Virus record (IMG/VR): IMGVR_UViG_3300019487_000045
Span: 1-46,712 of that record
DNA from: a virus
Length of the DNA: 46,712 bases
Direction: 5' to 3' (one strand)
Made by a program: the position numbers and the translations under genes. Positions 1 through 8,329 of the stretch are shown here, one piece after another. Below the pieces are notes generated by a model, which was not told the DNA's origin, made no database searches, and saw only the letters and a list, made by a program, of their open reading frames with translations. Each line of letters opens with the position of its first letter. Position 1 is the stretch's first letter.

Positions 1-757
1 CGTTCCCCCAGCCCGCCGAGGGTTTGAAATTCACGCTATCGACCAGACTGACCTGCCCGGTTCCGTAGTTTCTAGCCACCGCCCGCAGGCGGAGCGCGCT
101 TTGGAAGATGGCCCTGCCGCCCAGGACGCGAATACTGGCCGGAACACTGCTCCGAGGAGAGAAGTAAAACTTCGGCAGGATCTCGCCCACTCCCGTGGGG
201 GTAGTTGATCCAACTCCCAGACGAACAATGGCTACGGTGTTGGTCAGGGGATTCAGCACCACCTCACAGGCCACATAATCGCACAGCTTCTGGAGGGCCA
301 GATCAGCCCGTGCATTCTGCCATTCAGCAGGCGGGAAGACGCCTGTGGGCATCTGGCTGACGTCGTAAGCCCCCTCCCCTAAGGCGGCCAAGATCAAGCC
401 AGCCAGCTCTCCCGGCGTCTTCCTGGTAGCGTCGTCCACCAGTCCAGCTGCCGTCCGGCGGTTCCATGATCCGCTCACTGTCTTTCCTGCCCACCGCCAC
501 CTGCGGTCCTTGAGGTAGACCGTCATGAGCGGGTGCCGTCCGTCCTGCCGGCGGCGAAGATGGGCCGAGGCCACGGCCATGTCCGGGATAGCGATCGTTC
601 CTCCGTTGTAGTTCAGGGCCAGCGGACCGGTGGGGTCGATCTGCTGGGGGACGCAGTAGATGCAGGCTACCGACGGAGTGACGCCCCGGCCGAACGGGAA
701 CCGCAGCGCCCTGATCCCCGTGGTTCCACCATACGATACTGAGCTGTCTAGAGGCAT
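1..757 (-). CDS. Tail fibre protein, N-terminal part (gene continues at 46712)
   Basis: This frame opens at the ATG at 757 (protein begins MPLDSSVSYGG) and stays open to base 1. The split codon at position 1 is completed by 46712-46711, and the frame runs on to the TAG at 45109, giving 786 aa in all. The visible 252 residues look globular (FPFGRGVTPS, TVYLKDRRWRW, VDSVNFKPSAGWG) and would be the particle-attached head of a fibre whose distal part is a Ser/Asp-rich coiled coil. The start has only a weak AGG upstream, so it could be a little off. The fibre role rests on the joined architecture and late-operon position; no family is recognised for this part. Confidence 0.7.
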   Translation of the reverse strand, partial: MPLDSSVSYGGTTGIRALRFPFGRGVTPSVACIYCVPQQIDPTGPLALNYNGGTIAIPDMAVASAHLRRRQDGRHPLMTVYLKDRRWRWAGKTVSGSWNRRTAAGLVDDATRKTPGELAGLILAALGEGAYDVSQMPTGVFPPAEWQNARADLALQKLCDYVACEVVLNPLTNTVAIVRLGVGSTTPTGVGEILPKFYFSPRSSVPASIRVLGGRAIFQSALRLRAVARNYGTGQVSLVDSVNFKPSAGWGN

Positions 758-779
758 CCGTGCCTACGAGCAAGAAATG

Positions 780-2120
780 TCATGAGAAAGTCAGGGTTTT
801 TCCTGGCTGCGTGTCGATAAAAACGTCCGCCAGCTTGCAGTCCCTTAATTGCACACTAATATTCCCGGTGCGGCCTTGGGGATCAATGAACCGGCTTCCG
901 GACGACATCGTAACCGCGTTGGTGATGGCAAAACTGGCCGTGCCTTTTGTGCAGTCGAACTCCCCGCCATTCAGGTCGAGCGTGGTGACTGTAGCGGCCC
1001 CCATCGGCTGAAACCTGGCCCCTTTATTAACGGTGAGGCTGGTGATTGTCCCTGAGCGATGTTGCCAGACTCCGCCATTCGCTACGCCGGTAGCCAGGGC
1101 GCTGGAGGTATCCAGGGTTCCGCCGTTGATCGTGACTGTAGCGGAGTTGAACGTCACGCCTGCCCCACAGACGGTGCTGGCCTGAGAGTTAGGGCCGTCG
1201 CCCGTCACCAGAGTCGCCAGGGTGGCTGCTTCTCCAGGATAGAACGCCACCCCCACATCTCCGGCCAGGTTTCGCACAACATTGGCGTTATTGGCCCCAA
1301 TAATGAGCACACAGGGAATGCCAGTTTCAACGCGAGTGCCCTTTCCGAAGATGTTGTAGGTCGAGGCGACTGTGCCGCCGTCCAGGTAGATCCGGCCGCT
1401 GCCGGGCCCCTCCCCAGTCTCCAGGTCGGCGTTCGTGAACCCATCCGCCGTCAGGTATCGCGGGGTGCGGTATTCGAAGTACGGCTTCGCCGTGTTGTCT
1501 TTGTTGTAGCGCGAGACGCCGATCTCGCCGCTATAGGTCTTTGTTTTCGTGAACTGGGCCACCAAAATCGACCCTAAGTCCAAGGCGTAGCGGCAATGGA
1601 CATTTCCGGAGTCGAAGACAACCGTATCGCCATCGCCTGGCACCGCATTGGCATCCCAGTTGTCGGCCTGATTGGCGTGGTACTGGCTAGTGGCGGTCGT
1701 GAAGGTGCTTTCCGTAGCCGCTTCATCTCCCGTGACGGCTTCTGTGACTGTCAGGACGATTGGCTTTCCGGCTATCGTTCCCGTCCCGTTGGCCAGGAGA
1801 TCCACTCGGCCAGCCGTGTCGTTCGTAGCCGTGAATTCACTGAACTGGGGAATCGCCTTCATGCCGCCGTCGGCGATCGTGAAGCCGGTGAGTGTGCAGG
1901 CTGTATCGGTGAGCGTGATCCCCTCCCAGGCCTGATAGATCGTGGTGGCTACCTGAGCATCGGTAAATAGTGACGAGGCCCCCAGTGTGATCGTGCAGCT
2001 GACGCTGGCAATCGTGAACGTGATCGCATCCGTAGAGACCCAGTCCCCGGTGCCGGTGCAGGTGATCCGGTCTTTTTGCCGGACATTGGCTCCAGCTCCA
2101 ATCCACTTGGCGGTTGCCAT
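780..2120 (-). CDS. Beta-helix tail or receptor-binding protein
   Basis: 446 aa. An AAGGA sits 9 nt before the ATG. The N-terminal 150 residues are Thr/Ala/Gly-rich beta-type sequence. The motif NWDANAVPGDGDTVVFDSG near residue 155 is typical of bacterial and phage surface proteins with a right-handed beta-helix. The C-terminal half has regularly spaced short strands and turns (NGGTLDTSSA, VWQHRSGTITSLTVNKG, TTLDLNGGEFDCT) like pectate-lyase-type coils. It lies between other tail genes and just before the coiled-coil fibre, so a host-surface-binding appendage is likely. No catalytic residues could be assigned, so binding is a better guess than hydrolysis. Confidence 0.65.
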   Translation of the reverse strand: MATAKWIGAGANVRQKDRITCTGTGDWVSTDAITFTIASVSCTITLGASSLFTDAQVATTIYQAWEGITLTDTACTLTGFTIADGGMKAIPQFSEFTATNDTAGRVDLLANGTGTIAGKPIVLTVTEAVTGDEAATESTFTTATSQYHANQADNWDANAVPGDGDTVVFDSGNVHCRYALDLGSILVAQFTKTKTYSGEIGVSRYNKDNTAKPYFEYRTPRYLTADGFTNADLETGEGPGSGRIYLDGGTVASTYNIFGKGTRVETGIPCVLIIGANNANVVRNLAGDVGVAFYPGEAATLATLVTGDGPNSQASTVCGAGVTFNSATVTINGGTLDTSSALATGVANGGVWQHRSGTITSLTVNKGARFQPMGAATVTTLDLNGGEFDCTKGTASFAITNAVTMSSGSRFIDPQGRTGNISVQLRDCKLADVFIDTQPGKTLTFS

Positions 2121-2149
2121 TTCACACCATCCTTGGCGTTATTAAGTGT

Positions 2150-2178
2150 TTGCAAAATCGTTAGTATTACGATATAGT
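2150..2178 (+). promoter_or_regulatory. Sigma70-like promoter of the antisense HNH gene
   Basis: TTGCAA (2150-2155) and TATAGT (2173-2178) are separated by 17 nt, both close to consensus. The expected start of transcription falls around 2185, at or just before the ATG at 2187. No Shine-Dalgarno is seen, so the message would be leaderless or nearly so. The promoter lies in the 66-bp gap between divergently arranged genes. Confidence 0.6.
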
Positions 2179-2186
2179 TCCTGATT

Positions 2187-3098
2187 ATGGCAAGAACTGG
2201 ACGGCCGCGGCAAAGTAAGGAGTCGAGTACCTATTTTACACTAATAGGCACTCGTTTTAATTCACTCACCATACTTGACCTTGTCAGGTCGGAAAAAAGA
2301 GGGTGGGGAGGCTTTGTGCTGCTCTGTCGCTGTGACTGCGGAGAGGTGCTTGAGCGGAGGCCACTGGACGTTGTCACTGGAGCCGTTGGAAGGTGCGGGT
2401 CGTGCGGCATTGAGGTCAGGGGCACTAATATCAGGAACTCAAAGAGGAAGTGGCAGGATGACAGGCTGTCTGGGTTAACGGGTAAGAAGTTCGGCTGCCT
2501 GACTGTTATTGGTCACGGCGGCTGGGGTGGAAAGCATCGCTCTCTAAAGCTACTCTGCCGATGCGACTGCGGGAAAGAGCACTCGGCGTCGTGGGGAAAT
2601 ATTCGGGCAGGGGTGACCAAGAGGTGTCCGGCCTGCTACGAACTGAACAGGAGGAAGAGAGGCACAAAGCATGGAATGTCCTGGACGAGGGAGTGGAGGA
2701 TATGGACCCACATGAAGGGACGGTGCGGCAACCCAAAGGGGAGACACTATGCTTACTATGGTGGACGAGGAATAGGATTCTGCCTCAGGTGGGAGGAATT
2801 TACGAATTTCCTCCACGATATGGGGCCTGCCCCAACAGCCTCTCACACGCTTGATCGCATTGACAGCAATGGGAACTACGAACCAAGCAACTGCCGCTGG
2901 GCCACCCGCAAAGAGCAGCAGCGTAATTTACGCAACACAAAGAGAGCGACGTTCCGCGGGACGGTTGCCAGTGCAGCAGACATATCTGACGCCTTGCACA
3001 TCAGCCGAAGATTCGCAAATGAATGCCTGAGGATGGGATTCACCGGGGATCAGGTCGAAGTTTTCATGTCTCAGCCGAGGCTACTGAGAGAAGGGTAG
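2187..3098 (+). CDS. HNH homing-type endonuclease with duplicated zinc ribbon
   Basis: 303 aa. Two zinc-ribbon-like modules (LLCRCDCGEV...CGSCG near residue 47 and LLCRCDCGKE...CPACY near 122) each follow a G-x-RF/KFGxLT-type lead-in. They are followed by HGMSWTREWRIW, YYGGRGIGFC and an HNH core (HTLDRIDSNGNYEPSNCRWA, residues about 222-241). This is the common phage free-standing HNH architecture, also seen in the gene at 4425-5072 but with one ribbon more. It lies on the opposite strand to the surrounding tail genes and overlaps the end of its convergent neighbour by 18 nt. It has its own promoter, as expected of a selfish insertion. Confidence 0.85.
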   Translation: MARTGRPRQSKESSTYFTLIGTRFNSLTILDLVRSEKRGWGGFVLLCRCDCGEVLERRPLDVVTGAVGRCGSCGIEVRGTNIRNSKRKWQDDRLSGLTGKKFGCLTVIGHGGWGGKHRSLKLLCRCDCGKEHSASWGNIRAGVTKRCPACYELNRRKRGTKHGMSWTREWRIWTHMKGRCGNPKGRHYAYYGGRGIGFCLRWEEFTNFLHDMGPAPTASHTLDRIDSNGNYEPSNCRWATRKEQQRNLRNTKRATFRGTVASAADISDALHISRRFANECLRMGFTGDQVEVFMSQPRLLREG

Positions 3099-3809
3099 GA
3101 ACTCCGCGGGGCCAAAGGAAGCAAAATCTCTATACATTACATAGGACCACTTGATCGGAAAAAACCGCAGCCCGTTGCCTAGTTGTTGGGCGCTCATGCG
3201 GGTAATCCTACGTGCCGCCCGCATCTCGCCGGCTGGATTCACAGGACCAGGAGGCGTTGGATACGCCGAGTACCCCACGGCCATTCCCCGTTGATTGTAG
3301 GCGACGACGGTATTATTGGCCGTAACGATCCCCACCGGGACCGTCAACGCGCTCTCTAAGATAAAGAACCTGGGGCCGCCATCGCCAACCGTCTCCACGC
3401 TCTCCTGCCAGGAGACGAGGTCATCGTCCACGGCGTCATAGACGGCCTGGACGGTGAATGAGAACGAGCGCCGGTTGGCCAGTTCCGTGCCATCCCCTTT
3501 CGGGAAGGACTTCTGCACGATCCTGGTCCCGCTGAGGCAGCTGGAGTCGTTCAGCATCGCGTGGGCAATCGAGCCAGCTACGGTGTAACGAAAGTCCTGA
3601 TTATTGACCGACAGGGCGGCGTCGTAGGCGTTGGCTTGGGCGACGATCAAGGCCACGTTGGCGGCCTGGATCTCGCCAAAGCACTGCATCGAGACGATGT
3701 TCTGAAGGCGGCGGTTCCGTTGGCTGAACCGACTGGTCGTGTTGACGTTGACCAGATTCACTTCATTGTCGGCGAACGACGTGCTGCCCCAAGTTGCCAC
3801 TGAAGCCAT
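3081..3809 (-). CDS. Tail-associated protein, function unknown
   Basis: 242 aa. The ATG at 3809 overlaps the TGA of the preceding gene (ATGA), and GGGAGG lies about 5 nt upstream. The protein opens MASVATWGSTSFADNEVNLVN, the sort of beginning seen in tail and baseplate proteins that act on beta-sandwich tail rings. It continues with mixed alpha/beta sequence (SFTVQAVYDAVDDDLVSWQESVETVGDGG). Its place after the tail-tube-like gene and before the beta-helix and fibre genes suggests a distal tail component. No specific family is recognised. Its last codons overlap the convergent HNH gene. Confidence 0.6.
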   Translation of the reverse strand: MASVATWGSTSFADNEVNLVNVNTTSRFSQRNRRLQNIVSMQCFGEIQAANVALIVAQANAYDAALSVNNQDFRYTVAGSIAHAMLNDSSCLSGTRIVQKSFPKGDGTELANRRSFSFTVQAVYDAVDDDLVSWQESVETVGDGGPRFFILESALTVPVGIVTANNTVVAYNQRGMAVGYSAYPTPPGPVNPAGEMRAARRITRMSAQQLGNGLRFFPIKWSYVMYRDFASFGPAEFLPFSQ

Positions 3810-4411
3810 CAGAGCCTCCCGCGTTCAAGGCCCTCCAACAGCCCATCCAGCTGCTGGCTGTGGTCGATGAGGAAGTCGTTTTGGGCCCGCGCCAGGGAGA
3901 AGCTGGAGTCGAGGTGCTGTTTCAGCGGGTCGATAGGGCCATCCTGGCTGGCCCTCGGCATTCCTGGCAGGGAGCCGGTTCTTCCGTCCGTCTCGCCACC
4001 CTGCTCTAGAAACTTGCCGAAGGATTCCGGAGGGAAGCCGATCTCGTCATCGGGCTCGTCCATCAGATTGGCATCGGGAGCCGAGACATTCGGCGCTTCC
4101 GGTGCTTCTGCGGAGGCTTGCTGAAAGTCGAACGGCTCCGTTCCTTCCAGGGTTTGGAGCTGCTCATCAAGGGCCCCTCCCTCCGGGATGGCGGGCGCGT
4201 TGTCGGAAAACATCTCGGCCGTGGGTGGAATACCTGGATCTGCCACCTCCGGCTCACCGGCAAACTCGAAGTCCTGCTCAGCGTCAAACTTCTCCAGTTG
4301 AGCTTGAAGCTCCTCGCCGACATCCTCCGGGTCGACAGGAGCGGTCTCCTCCCTGGCCTCGTCCTCCAGAGGGCCGTCTTCCCATTCGTCGTCTTCGTAG
4401 GTGCCAGCCAT
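3809..4411 (-). CDS. Acidic protein between tail genes, possible tail assembly factor
   Basis: 200 aa from the ATG at 4411 (MAGTYEDDEWEDGPLEDE); the frame is open for 25 codons upstream, but this start is followed by the coherent acidic sequence. It is very rich in Glu, Asp and Pro over the first 150 residues, so largely disordered. The C-terminal end is helical (LKQHLDSSFSLARAQNDFLIDHSQQLDGLLEGLERGRL). It lies one HNH gene downstream of the tail-tube-like gene, where siphophages usually encode tail assembly chaperones. I see no slippery site supporting a G/GT-type frameshift, so that role is only positional inference. Confidence 0.5.
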   Translation of the reverse strand: MAGTYEDDEWEDGPLEDEAREETAPVDPEDVGEELQAQLEKFDAEQDFEFAGEPEVADPGIPPTAEMFSDNAPAIPEGGALDEQLQTLEGTEPFDFQQASAEAPEAPNVSAPDANLMDEPDDEIGFPPESFGKFLEQGGETDGRTGSLPGMPRASQDGPIDPLKQHLDSSFSLARAQNDFLIDHSQQLDGLLEGLERGRL

Positions 4412-4424
4412 GGCAAGCTCTTTT

Positions 4425-5072
4425 TTACTGCTTTCGGCGGCGGCGAGTCCAGCGAGTCTGCTTAGGAAGCGACAGGGCTTGCTCAACGGTCCAGCCGAGC
4501 CTCATAATTCTGTTACGCAAGGCGCGGGGATGTATGCCTGTCTCATCCGCCCAATCAGCCAAGCACTGCGTCTTCCCATTGTAGGTCAGGTAGTGATTAT
4601 CGCGACAATTTCTTGTCTGCCTCTTGGGGGTCGTCCACAGGCAATTATCGTGGCAGTAATCGCCATTTACATTCTTGCGGTCGATGCTTGCGCGAGGGAA
4701 CGGTTTCGGCCCCATGTCGGCTAGGAAGTTACTGAAAGACAATCGCCATCTAGGGCATACCGAAATGCCGCGACCGCCGTAATGCTTGTAGTCTGGGCGA
4801 TTCGGCTTCTCGCACCTCGCGATCATATTGCACCAAGTGTTGTACTCTGGCGAACGCGACATGCCATGGGTGAGGCTTCTTTTTCTGGTGGATTCAAGCT
4901 TTAGGCATCCGCATGATTTGGTGTTCCCACAAACCACCCTGTTCCCTGGAGCCTCAAGTTTATTTCCGCACGAGCATAACCACAGCCAAATCACATTGTC
5001 GCCAGGCCTCCTGGCTACCGAAACGGCCGTAAGTCTATGAAATGTTTGGCCAGTTAGGTCCCTGAATGCCAC
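4425..5072 (-). CDS. HNH homing-type endonuclease
   Basis: 215 aa from the GTG at 5072, preceded by GGAGG at an 8-nt distance and giving the family-typical start MAFRDLTGQTFHRLT; an upstream GTG at 5096 is also possible. One zinc ribbon (WLCSCGNK...CGNTKSCGC), then HGMSRSPEYNTW, HYGGRGISVCPRW, an HNH core (RASIDRKNVNGDYCHDNCLW) and a C-terminal DNA-binding tail (LTYNGKTQCLADWADETG). It sits within the late operon, in the same orientation, between the tail-tube-like gene and the acidic gene. It is probably a selfish gene that needs no promoter of its own. Confidence 0.85.
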   Translation of the reverse strand: MAFRDLTGQTFHRLTAVSVARRPGDNVIWLWLCSCGNKLEAPGNRVVCGNTKSCGCLKLESTRKRSLTHGMSRSPEYNTWCNMIARCEKPNRPDYKHYGGRGISVCPRWRLSFSNFLADMGPKPFPRASIDRKNVNGDYCHDNCLWTTPKRQTRNCRDNHYLTYNGKTQCLADWADETGIHPRALRNRIMRLGWTVEQALSLPKQTRWTRRRRKQ

Positions 5073-5111
5073 TGCCAGCACCTCCGTAAAGGGCACTGTA
5101 ACATATGATAC

Positions 5112-6050
5112 CTAAACTACTTCGTCAACCGTTACCACCAAGCTCCCGATACTGCTCAGCCGTCTAGCGCTCATCTTTAGCTCCAGGTCGATCTCACGCT
5201 TGCCACTGACGACTGGTGTCAGGATATCGGCCTGAAGCGTGGCAAACGTGAACAGGATGCTGGTGCTGCTGTTGGAGAATGTCAGGGTGCCGGCCGCTCC
5301 CGCTACCGCGGCGTTGTAGAGGGCGCTAGTGCCGGAGTCGTAGGGATGTGTGGTAGTCAGGTTGATCGTCCGCCTGGTAGGGCAGAGGGCTGTCGGCTCG
5401 AGGGCGTTTACATACCGCGGCTCGATGTGGTTGTTGATGTCCAGCACGAAGGACTTGTACTCACGAGCCGCTCCGCCCAGGACTAATTGGGACGTTCCGC
5501 CACTGTCACTGTCCTCAAACACTAGCGGGGCCAAGTCACCCGTCACGCCCAAAGTGACAGACGGATAAGCCTCTGAAGATCCGGGGGCTAGGTAGCTGCG
5601 AAAGATGCACTGGACGGCGCAAGTTAGCCAATTTGGAGAACCTTCTGGACCGTTCTGCCGGCCAGTGATAATCGCCCGGTTGACGTGTCCGTTGTAGAAC
5701 TCATGAACGCCTGTAACTTTATCGACCAGCATCCCAAAGGTTTGCAGGGTCTCTGCCAGGGCGAATGTGTTGGTGCTCTCGTCGGAGCCGAGGATCCAGG
5801 GAAAGAAGAAGTCCGCGAATCCAGCAGATAAGGGGAACACTACCCAGCCGCCGTAGAAGATTGGGCCAAACCGGGCCCGCTCCGAGATCTCTTCGCGAGA
5901 ACCGATGATAAGATCAGGGTGGCCGATCCTCTGGCGCTTCTGGAGCGACTCACGAAAGAATGGAAATCCGGTCGCCCCCGACGAGAAATCGATGGCTCCA
6001 CTGCCTTCCTTCATACATAGTTGGGCCATTGACCCCTGCGAGCAAGGCAT
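5112..6050 (-). CDS. Major tail tube protein candidate (Phage_tube_2-like)
   Basis: 312 aa. The stretch SREEISERARFGPIFYGGW, VVFPLSAGFADFFFPWILG, then NTFALAETLQTFGMLVDK and FYNGHVNRAIITG follows the pattern of the Phage_tube_2 tail-tube family: a charged loop, a beta strand, a conserved LS...F...LG block and a strand-turn-strand region. The C-terminal part has further beta strands and an LELKMSARRL strand near the end. Its ATG overlaps the stop of the upstream HNH gene (TAATG). A long non-contractile tail is implied, yet no tape-measure gene is obvious. The assignment is by pattern, not by alignment. Confidence 0.6.
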   Translation of the reverse strand: MPCSQGSMAQLCMKEGSGAIDFSSGATGFPFFRESLQKRQRIGHPDLIIGSREEISERARFGPIFYGGWVVFPLSAGFADFFFPWILGSDESTNTFALAETLQTFGMLVDKVTGVHEFYNGHVNRAIITGRQNGPEGSPNWLTCAVQCIFRSYLAPGSSEAYPSVTLGVTGDLAPLVFEDSDSGGTSQLVLGGAAREYKSFVLDINNHIEPRYVNALEPTALCPTRRTINLTTTHPYDSGTSALYNAAVAGAAGTLTFSNSSTSILFTFATLQADILTPVVSGKREIDLELKMSARRLSSIGSLVVTVDEVV

Positions 6051-6634
6051 TATGCACCCCCAATTTCATTGGCCGAATAGCGGTTCTTTGACAGATTCTC
6101 GTGGGCCCACAAAGGCTGCATGTTGCTGTAGTGGCAAGCCTTTAGAATCTGCTCCCTGACGGTCAGATCGAAATCGCACAGAGGCCTAATGTGATCGAGA
6201 TGCCATCTACCCCAGTTATCCCAAGACATCCCATCCCTGAATCTGGCAGCGATATACTCCATGAAGAATTGAATACTGCACCCCAGGTCCCGCACGGCTG
6301 AGGCAGTTTTGCCTCGCCGTCGTCCCTGGGCGACGTAAATGGCCTCGCGCAGCCTGCACCGTAGGTTGTGCTTGAGCCTGGCAATCGGGTCGCTCTTGAC
6401 GCGAGCTTGGCTGGATGCGATGAGCCTCTCCCTGTTCGCTGCGTAGTAGTTTCGCTGTCTGAGCTTTATGTGTGCCTTGACCTCTGGCCGGTCCCTGTGC
6501 CCTGCGAGCCACTCAGACGCCTCGCGATCAACATTTGGCGGATAGCGCCCAGGCGGCCAGCGATCACGCTGGTCGTAGTACCATTGTCGAGCCTGTGCTC
6601 GCCGTCGCTCTAGAGCAGCTCCCTCGCAGGGCAT
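6050..6634 (-). CDS. HNH endonuclease
   Basis: 194 aa. GGAG lies 9 nt before the ATG. The first 100 residues are Arg/Gln-rich and helical, likely DNA-binding. The HNH core is WHLDHIRPLCDF...HYSNMQPLWAHENLSKNR (residues about 143-187), with the first His in HLDHI, the Asn in NMQPL and the last His in AHENLSKN. It differs from the zinc-ribbon HNH proteins at 2187 and 4425, so it is a separate invasion. It is wedged between a connector-like gene and the tail-tube-like gene, and its stop overlaps the next start, so it is co-translated with late genes. Confidence 0.85.
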   Translation of the reverse strand: MPCEGAALERRRAQARQWYYDQRDRWPPGRYPPNVDREASEWLAGHRDRPEVKAHIKLRQRNYYAANRERLIASSQARVKSDPIARLKHNLRCRLREAIYVAQGRRRGKTASAVRDLGCSIQFFMEYIAARFRDGMSWDNWGRWHLDHIRPLCDFDLTVREQILKACHYSNMQPLWAHENLSKNRYSANEIGGA

Positions 6635-6655
6635 TGGTCGGGACTCCGTTCCCGT

Positions 6656-7132
6656 TTAAGGAATGGCTGGATTGACTTCCCTGAGCCATACCGACACCAC
6701 CACCCGGCTGATCGCCCAGTTGGGGTATTTCTTGGGGTTCGTGAGGCCCTCGCCGGAGCGGCTCACGATCATTACGTGTTCAGCCGGGTCGGTGGCCCCA
6801 GGGATTGTAACATTCAGCCGCTGGTCCGTGCAGCGACGCCGGACCAGCTCCCGCCAGGCAATCAGTTGATCGCTGTCGAGGGTGGCGTCCATGTCGTCCT
6901 TTTGGGCGAATACGATCCCGCAGCGGTAACCGATGTCCTGAGTGCCAATAGTGCCTTCGTGGTATTGCTCGCCCAGGTCGTAGATCGAAATGCCCCGCAT
7001 CGGCTCGCCATTGAACAGCCAGCTGGGGCGGATTGCGACCTCGGTGTCGTGACAATCAGCGGGTTGGAGGCTCAGCACCAGCTCCTGGAGAGCCACCATA
7101 ATGTGCCCGTGATTACTGGAATAGTCAGGCAT
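6656..7132 (-). CDS. Possible tail terminator or head-tail completion protein
   Basis: 158 aa. Order of genes (portal, connector-like proteins, this gene, tail tube) and size fit a tail-completion or tail-terminator protein. The sequence has an N-terminal helix (MVALQELVLSLQ), beta strands (VAIRPSWLF, YRCGIVFAQ) and C-terminal strands (VMIVSRSGEGL, ISRVVVSVWLREV), an alpha/beta mix common in such proteins. No signature motif allows a firm name. It begins 3 nt after the stop of the 7136-8329 gene, so the two are translated from one message. Confidence 0.45.
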   Translation of the reverse strand: MPDYSSNHGHIMVALQELVLSLQPADCHDTEVAIRPSWLFNGEPMRGISIYDLGEQYHEGTIGTQDIGYRCGIVFAQKDDMDATLDSDQLIAWRELVRRRCTDQRLNVTIPGATDPAEHVMIVSRSGEGLTNPKKYPNWAISRVVVSVWLREVNPAIP

Positions 7133-7135
7133 CTA

Positions 7136-8329
7136 TTACGGCTGCACTCCGCCGGTGGTCAGGTTGATGTTTCCAGCCACCTCGGCCAGGCTGGTTGGGG
7201 CCCAGCCAGAAGGCGTGCTGTCCACGACCCGCTGATCGGCGTGCAGGGCCAGAATCAGGGCCTTCTCGTAACGAGCCTCCCGCTCCTCAGACCGCTGCCG
7301 GTCCTGGGTGGCGAAGCGGGCCTCGCAGCACCGCAGGAAGGCGTTTCGCATGGCCCCGGCTTCGATATCGATGCGGGAGCTGATGCGGTATCCGGAACCG
7401 GTCAGAGTCTGGTCCGCAGCCTGCTCTAGGGTCAAGGTGGCAGCCGCATCACGGGTCTTAATGACCCGCTGCATGGCGTAGGGCTCGAGCCGGTTTTTAT
7501 CGATCTCGCCCTGGAGGTCGGTGGGGATCTTTGTGACCCCAGTGGGGCTGAAGCGAATCACCGCCCCGTTCATGTCGCTCGTGAAGGCAGTGCTCGTCCC
7601 CGTCACCTGGTCGCTATCGGCCGTGGTGGCCACTGACCCTAATTGGTAATCCAGGATCTTCAGCTCCAAAGGGTCGAACAGACCCAGCCCCTGATAGATC
7701 AGGGCCGAGTTGGGAGAGGGGGCGAAATGCACCGCTAGGGCCCCGGAAAACCTCTCCGACCGGTAGACGCTGTAGCACAACGGCTGGCCAGCCCCTCGCT
7801 GGACGCGCTGCCGCCAGATAATGTCACCTGGGTCTACACGCGATACAAGCCTCCCCGGAGCCTGCGCGTCATACAGCTCCAGTAGTGCCCGGCAGTTGTC
7901 CGGAAGCTCGTACGTGTCTCTGGCGAGCGTATACGAGGTTCCAGCGGCAATGTCGGCAACCGGGGCGTCCTTCTCGTCCAAAACCAAAACCGTGCTGGAG
8001 CTGCGGGTGGCCACACTGTACCGCTTGCCATCGATATACAGGGCATATTTCGTGGCCTCCGTCGGCCAGGTCCCGGCGGCCAGGGTGACCGAGCGGCTGG
8101 ACGCCGTATAGGTGATTGTGCTGGAGGTCTGGCTGGCCACTGTCTGGATCGTCAGCGGGCGATAGAAGTACCGCCATTTTCGCCGGTCGGCGATTTCGTT
8201 GTAGGCCTCCTGGACGGCCCGCACGGCCTGTCGCCGATTGCGGGGCGATCCATCGCCGCCGACTACCTGATCCAATACATGATCGCAGGCGTCATGAAAC
8301 GTCAGGTGACGGTACGTGGTGATGGCCAT
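7136..8329 (-). CDS. Head-tail connector/adaptor-like structural protein
   Basis: 397 aa. The N-terminus (FHDACDHVLDQVVGGDGSPRNRRQAVRAVQEAYNEIADRRKWRYFYRP) resembles the helical opening of phage head-tail adaptor proteins that plug the portal. A long beta-rich centre follows, then a C-terminal helical pack (RNAFLRCCEARFATQDRQ) with a Lys/Arg/Glu-rich helix. The start overlaps the end of the glycosyltransferase gene by 38 nt. The adaptor role is inferred from gene order and from the N-terminal pattern; the length is above that of most small adaptors. Confidence 0.5.
   Translation of the reverse strand: MAITTYRHLTFHDACDHVLDQVVGGDGSPRNRRQAVRAVQEAYNEIADRRKWRYFYRPLTIQTVASQTSSTITYTASSRSVTLAAGTWPTEATKYALYIDGKRYSVATRSSSTVLVLDEKDAPVADIAAGTSYTLARDTYELPDNCRALLELYDAQAPGRLVSRVDPGDIIWRQRVQRGAGQPLCYSVYRSERFSGALAVHFAPSPNSALIYQGLGLFDPLELKILDYQLGSVATTADSDQVTGTSTAFTSDMNGAVIRFSPTGVTKIPTDLQGEIDKNRLEPYAMQRVIKTRDAAATLTLEQAADQTLTGSGYRISSRIDIEAGAMRNAFLRCCEARFATQDRQRSEEREARYEKALILALHADQRVVDSTPSGWAPTSLAEVAGNINLTTGGVQP

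Noticed and set aside
324-773. Minus-strand frame of 149 codons starting with TTG
   Set aside because: Arg/Pro/Gly-rich shadow. The overlapping frame from the ATG at 757 gives normal protein sequence that continues across the genome junction into the fibre.
1059-1577. Plus-strand frame antisense to the beta-helix gene
   Set aside because: Composition typical of an antisense shadow; no ribosome site; the minus-strand protein is coherent.
3809-4411. Tail assembly chaperone with programmed frameshift
   Set aside because: No slippery sequence seen and the downstream frame is a separate gene with its own ribosome site; kept only as a positional possibility.
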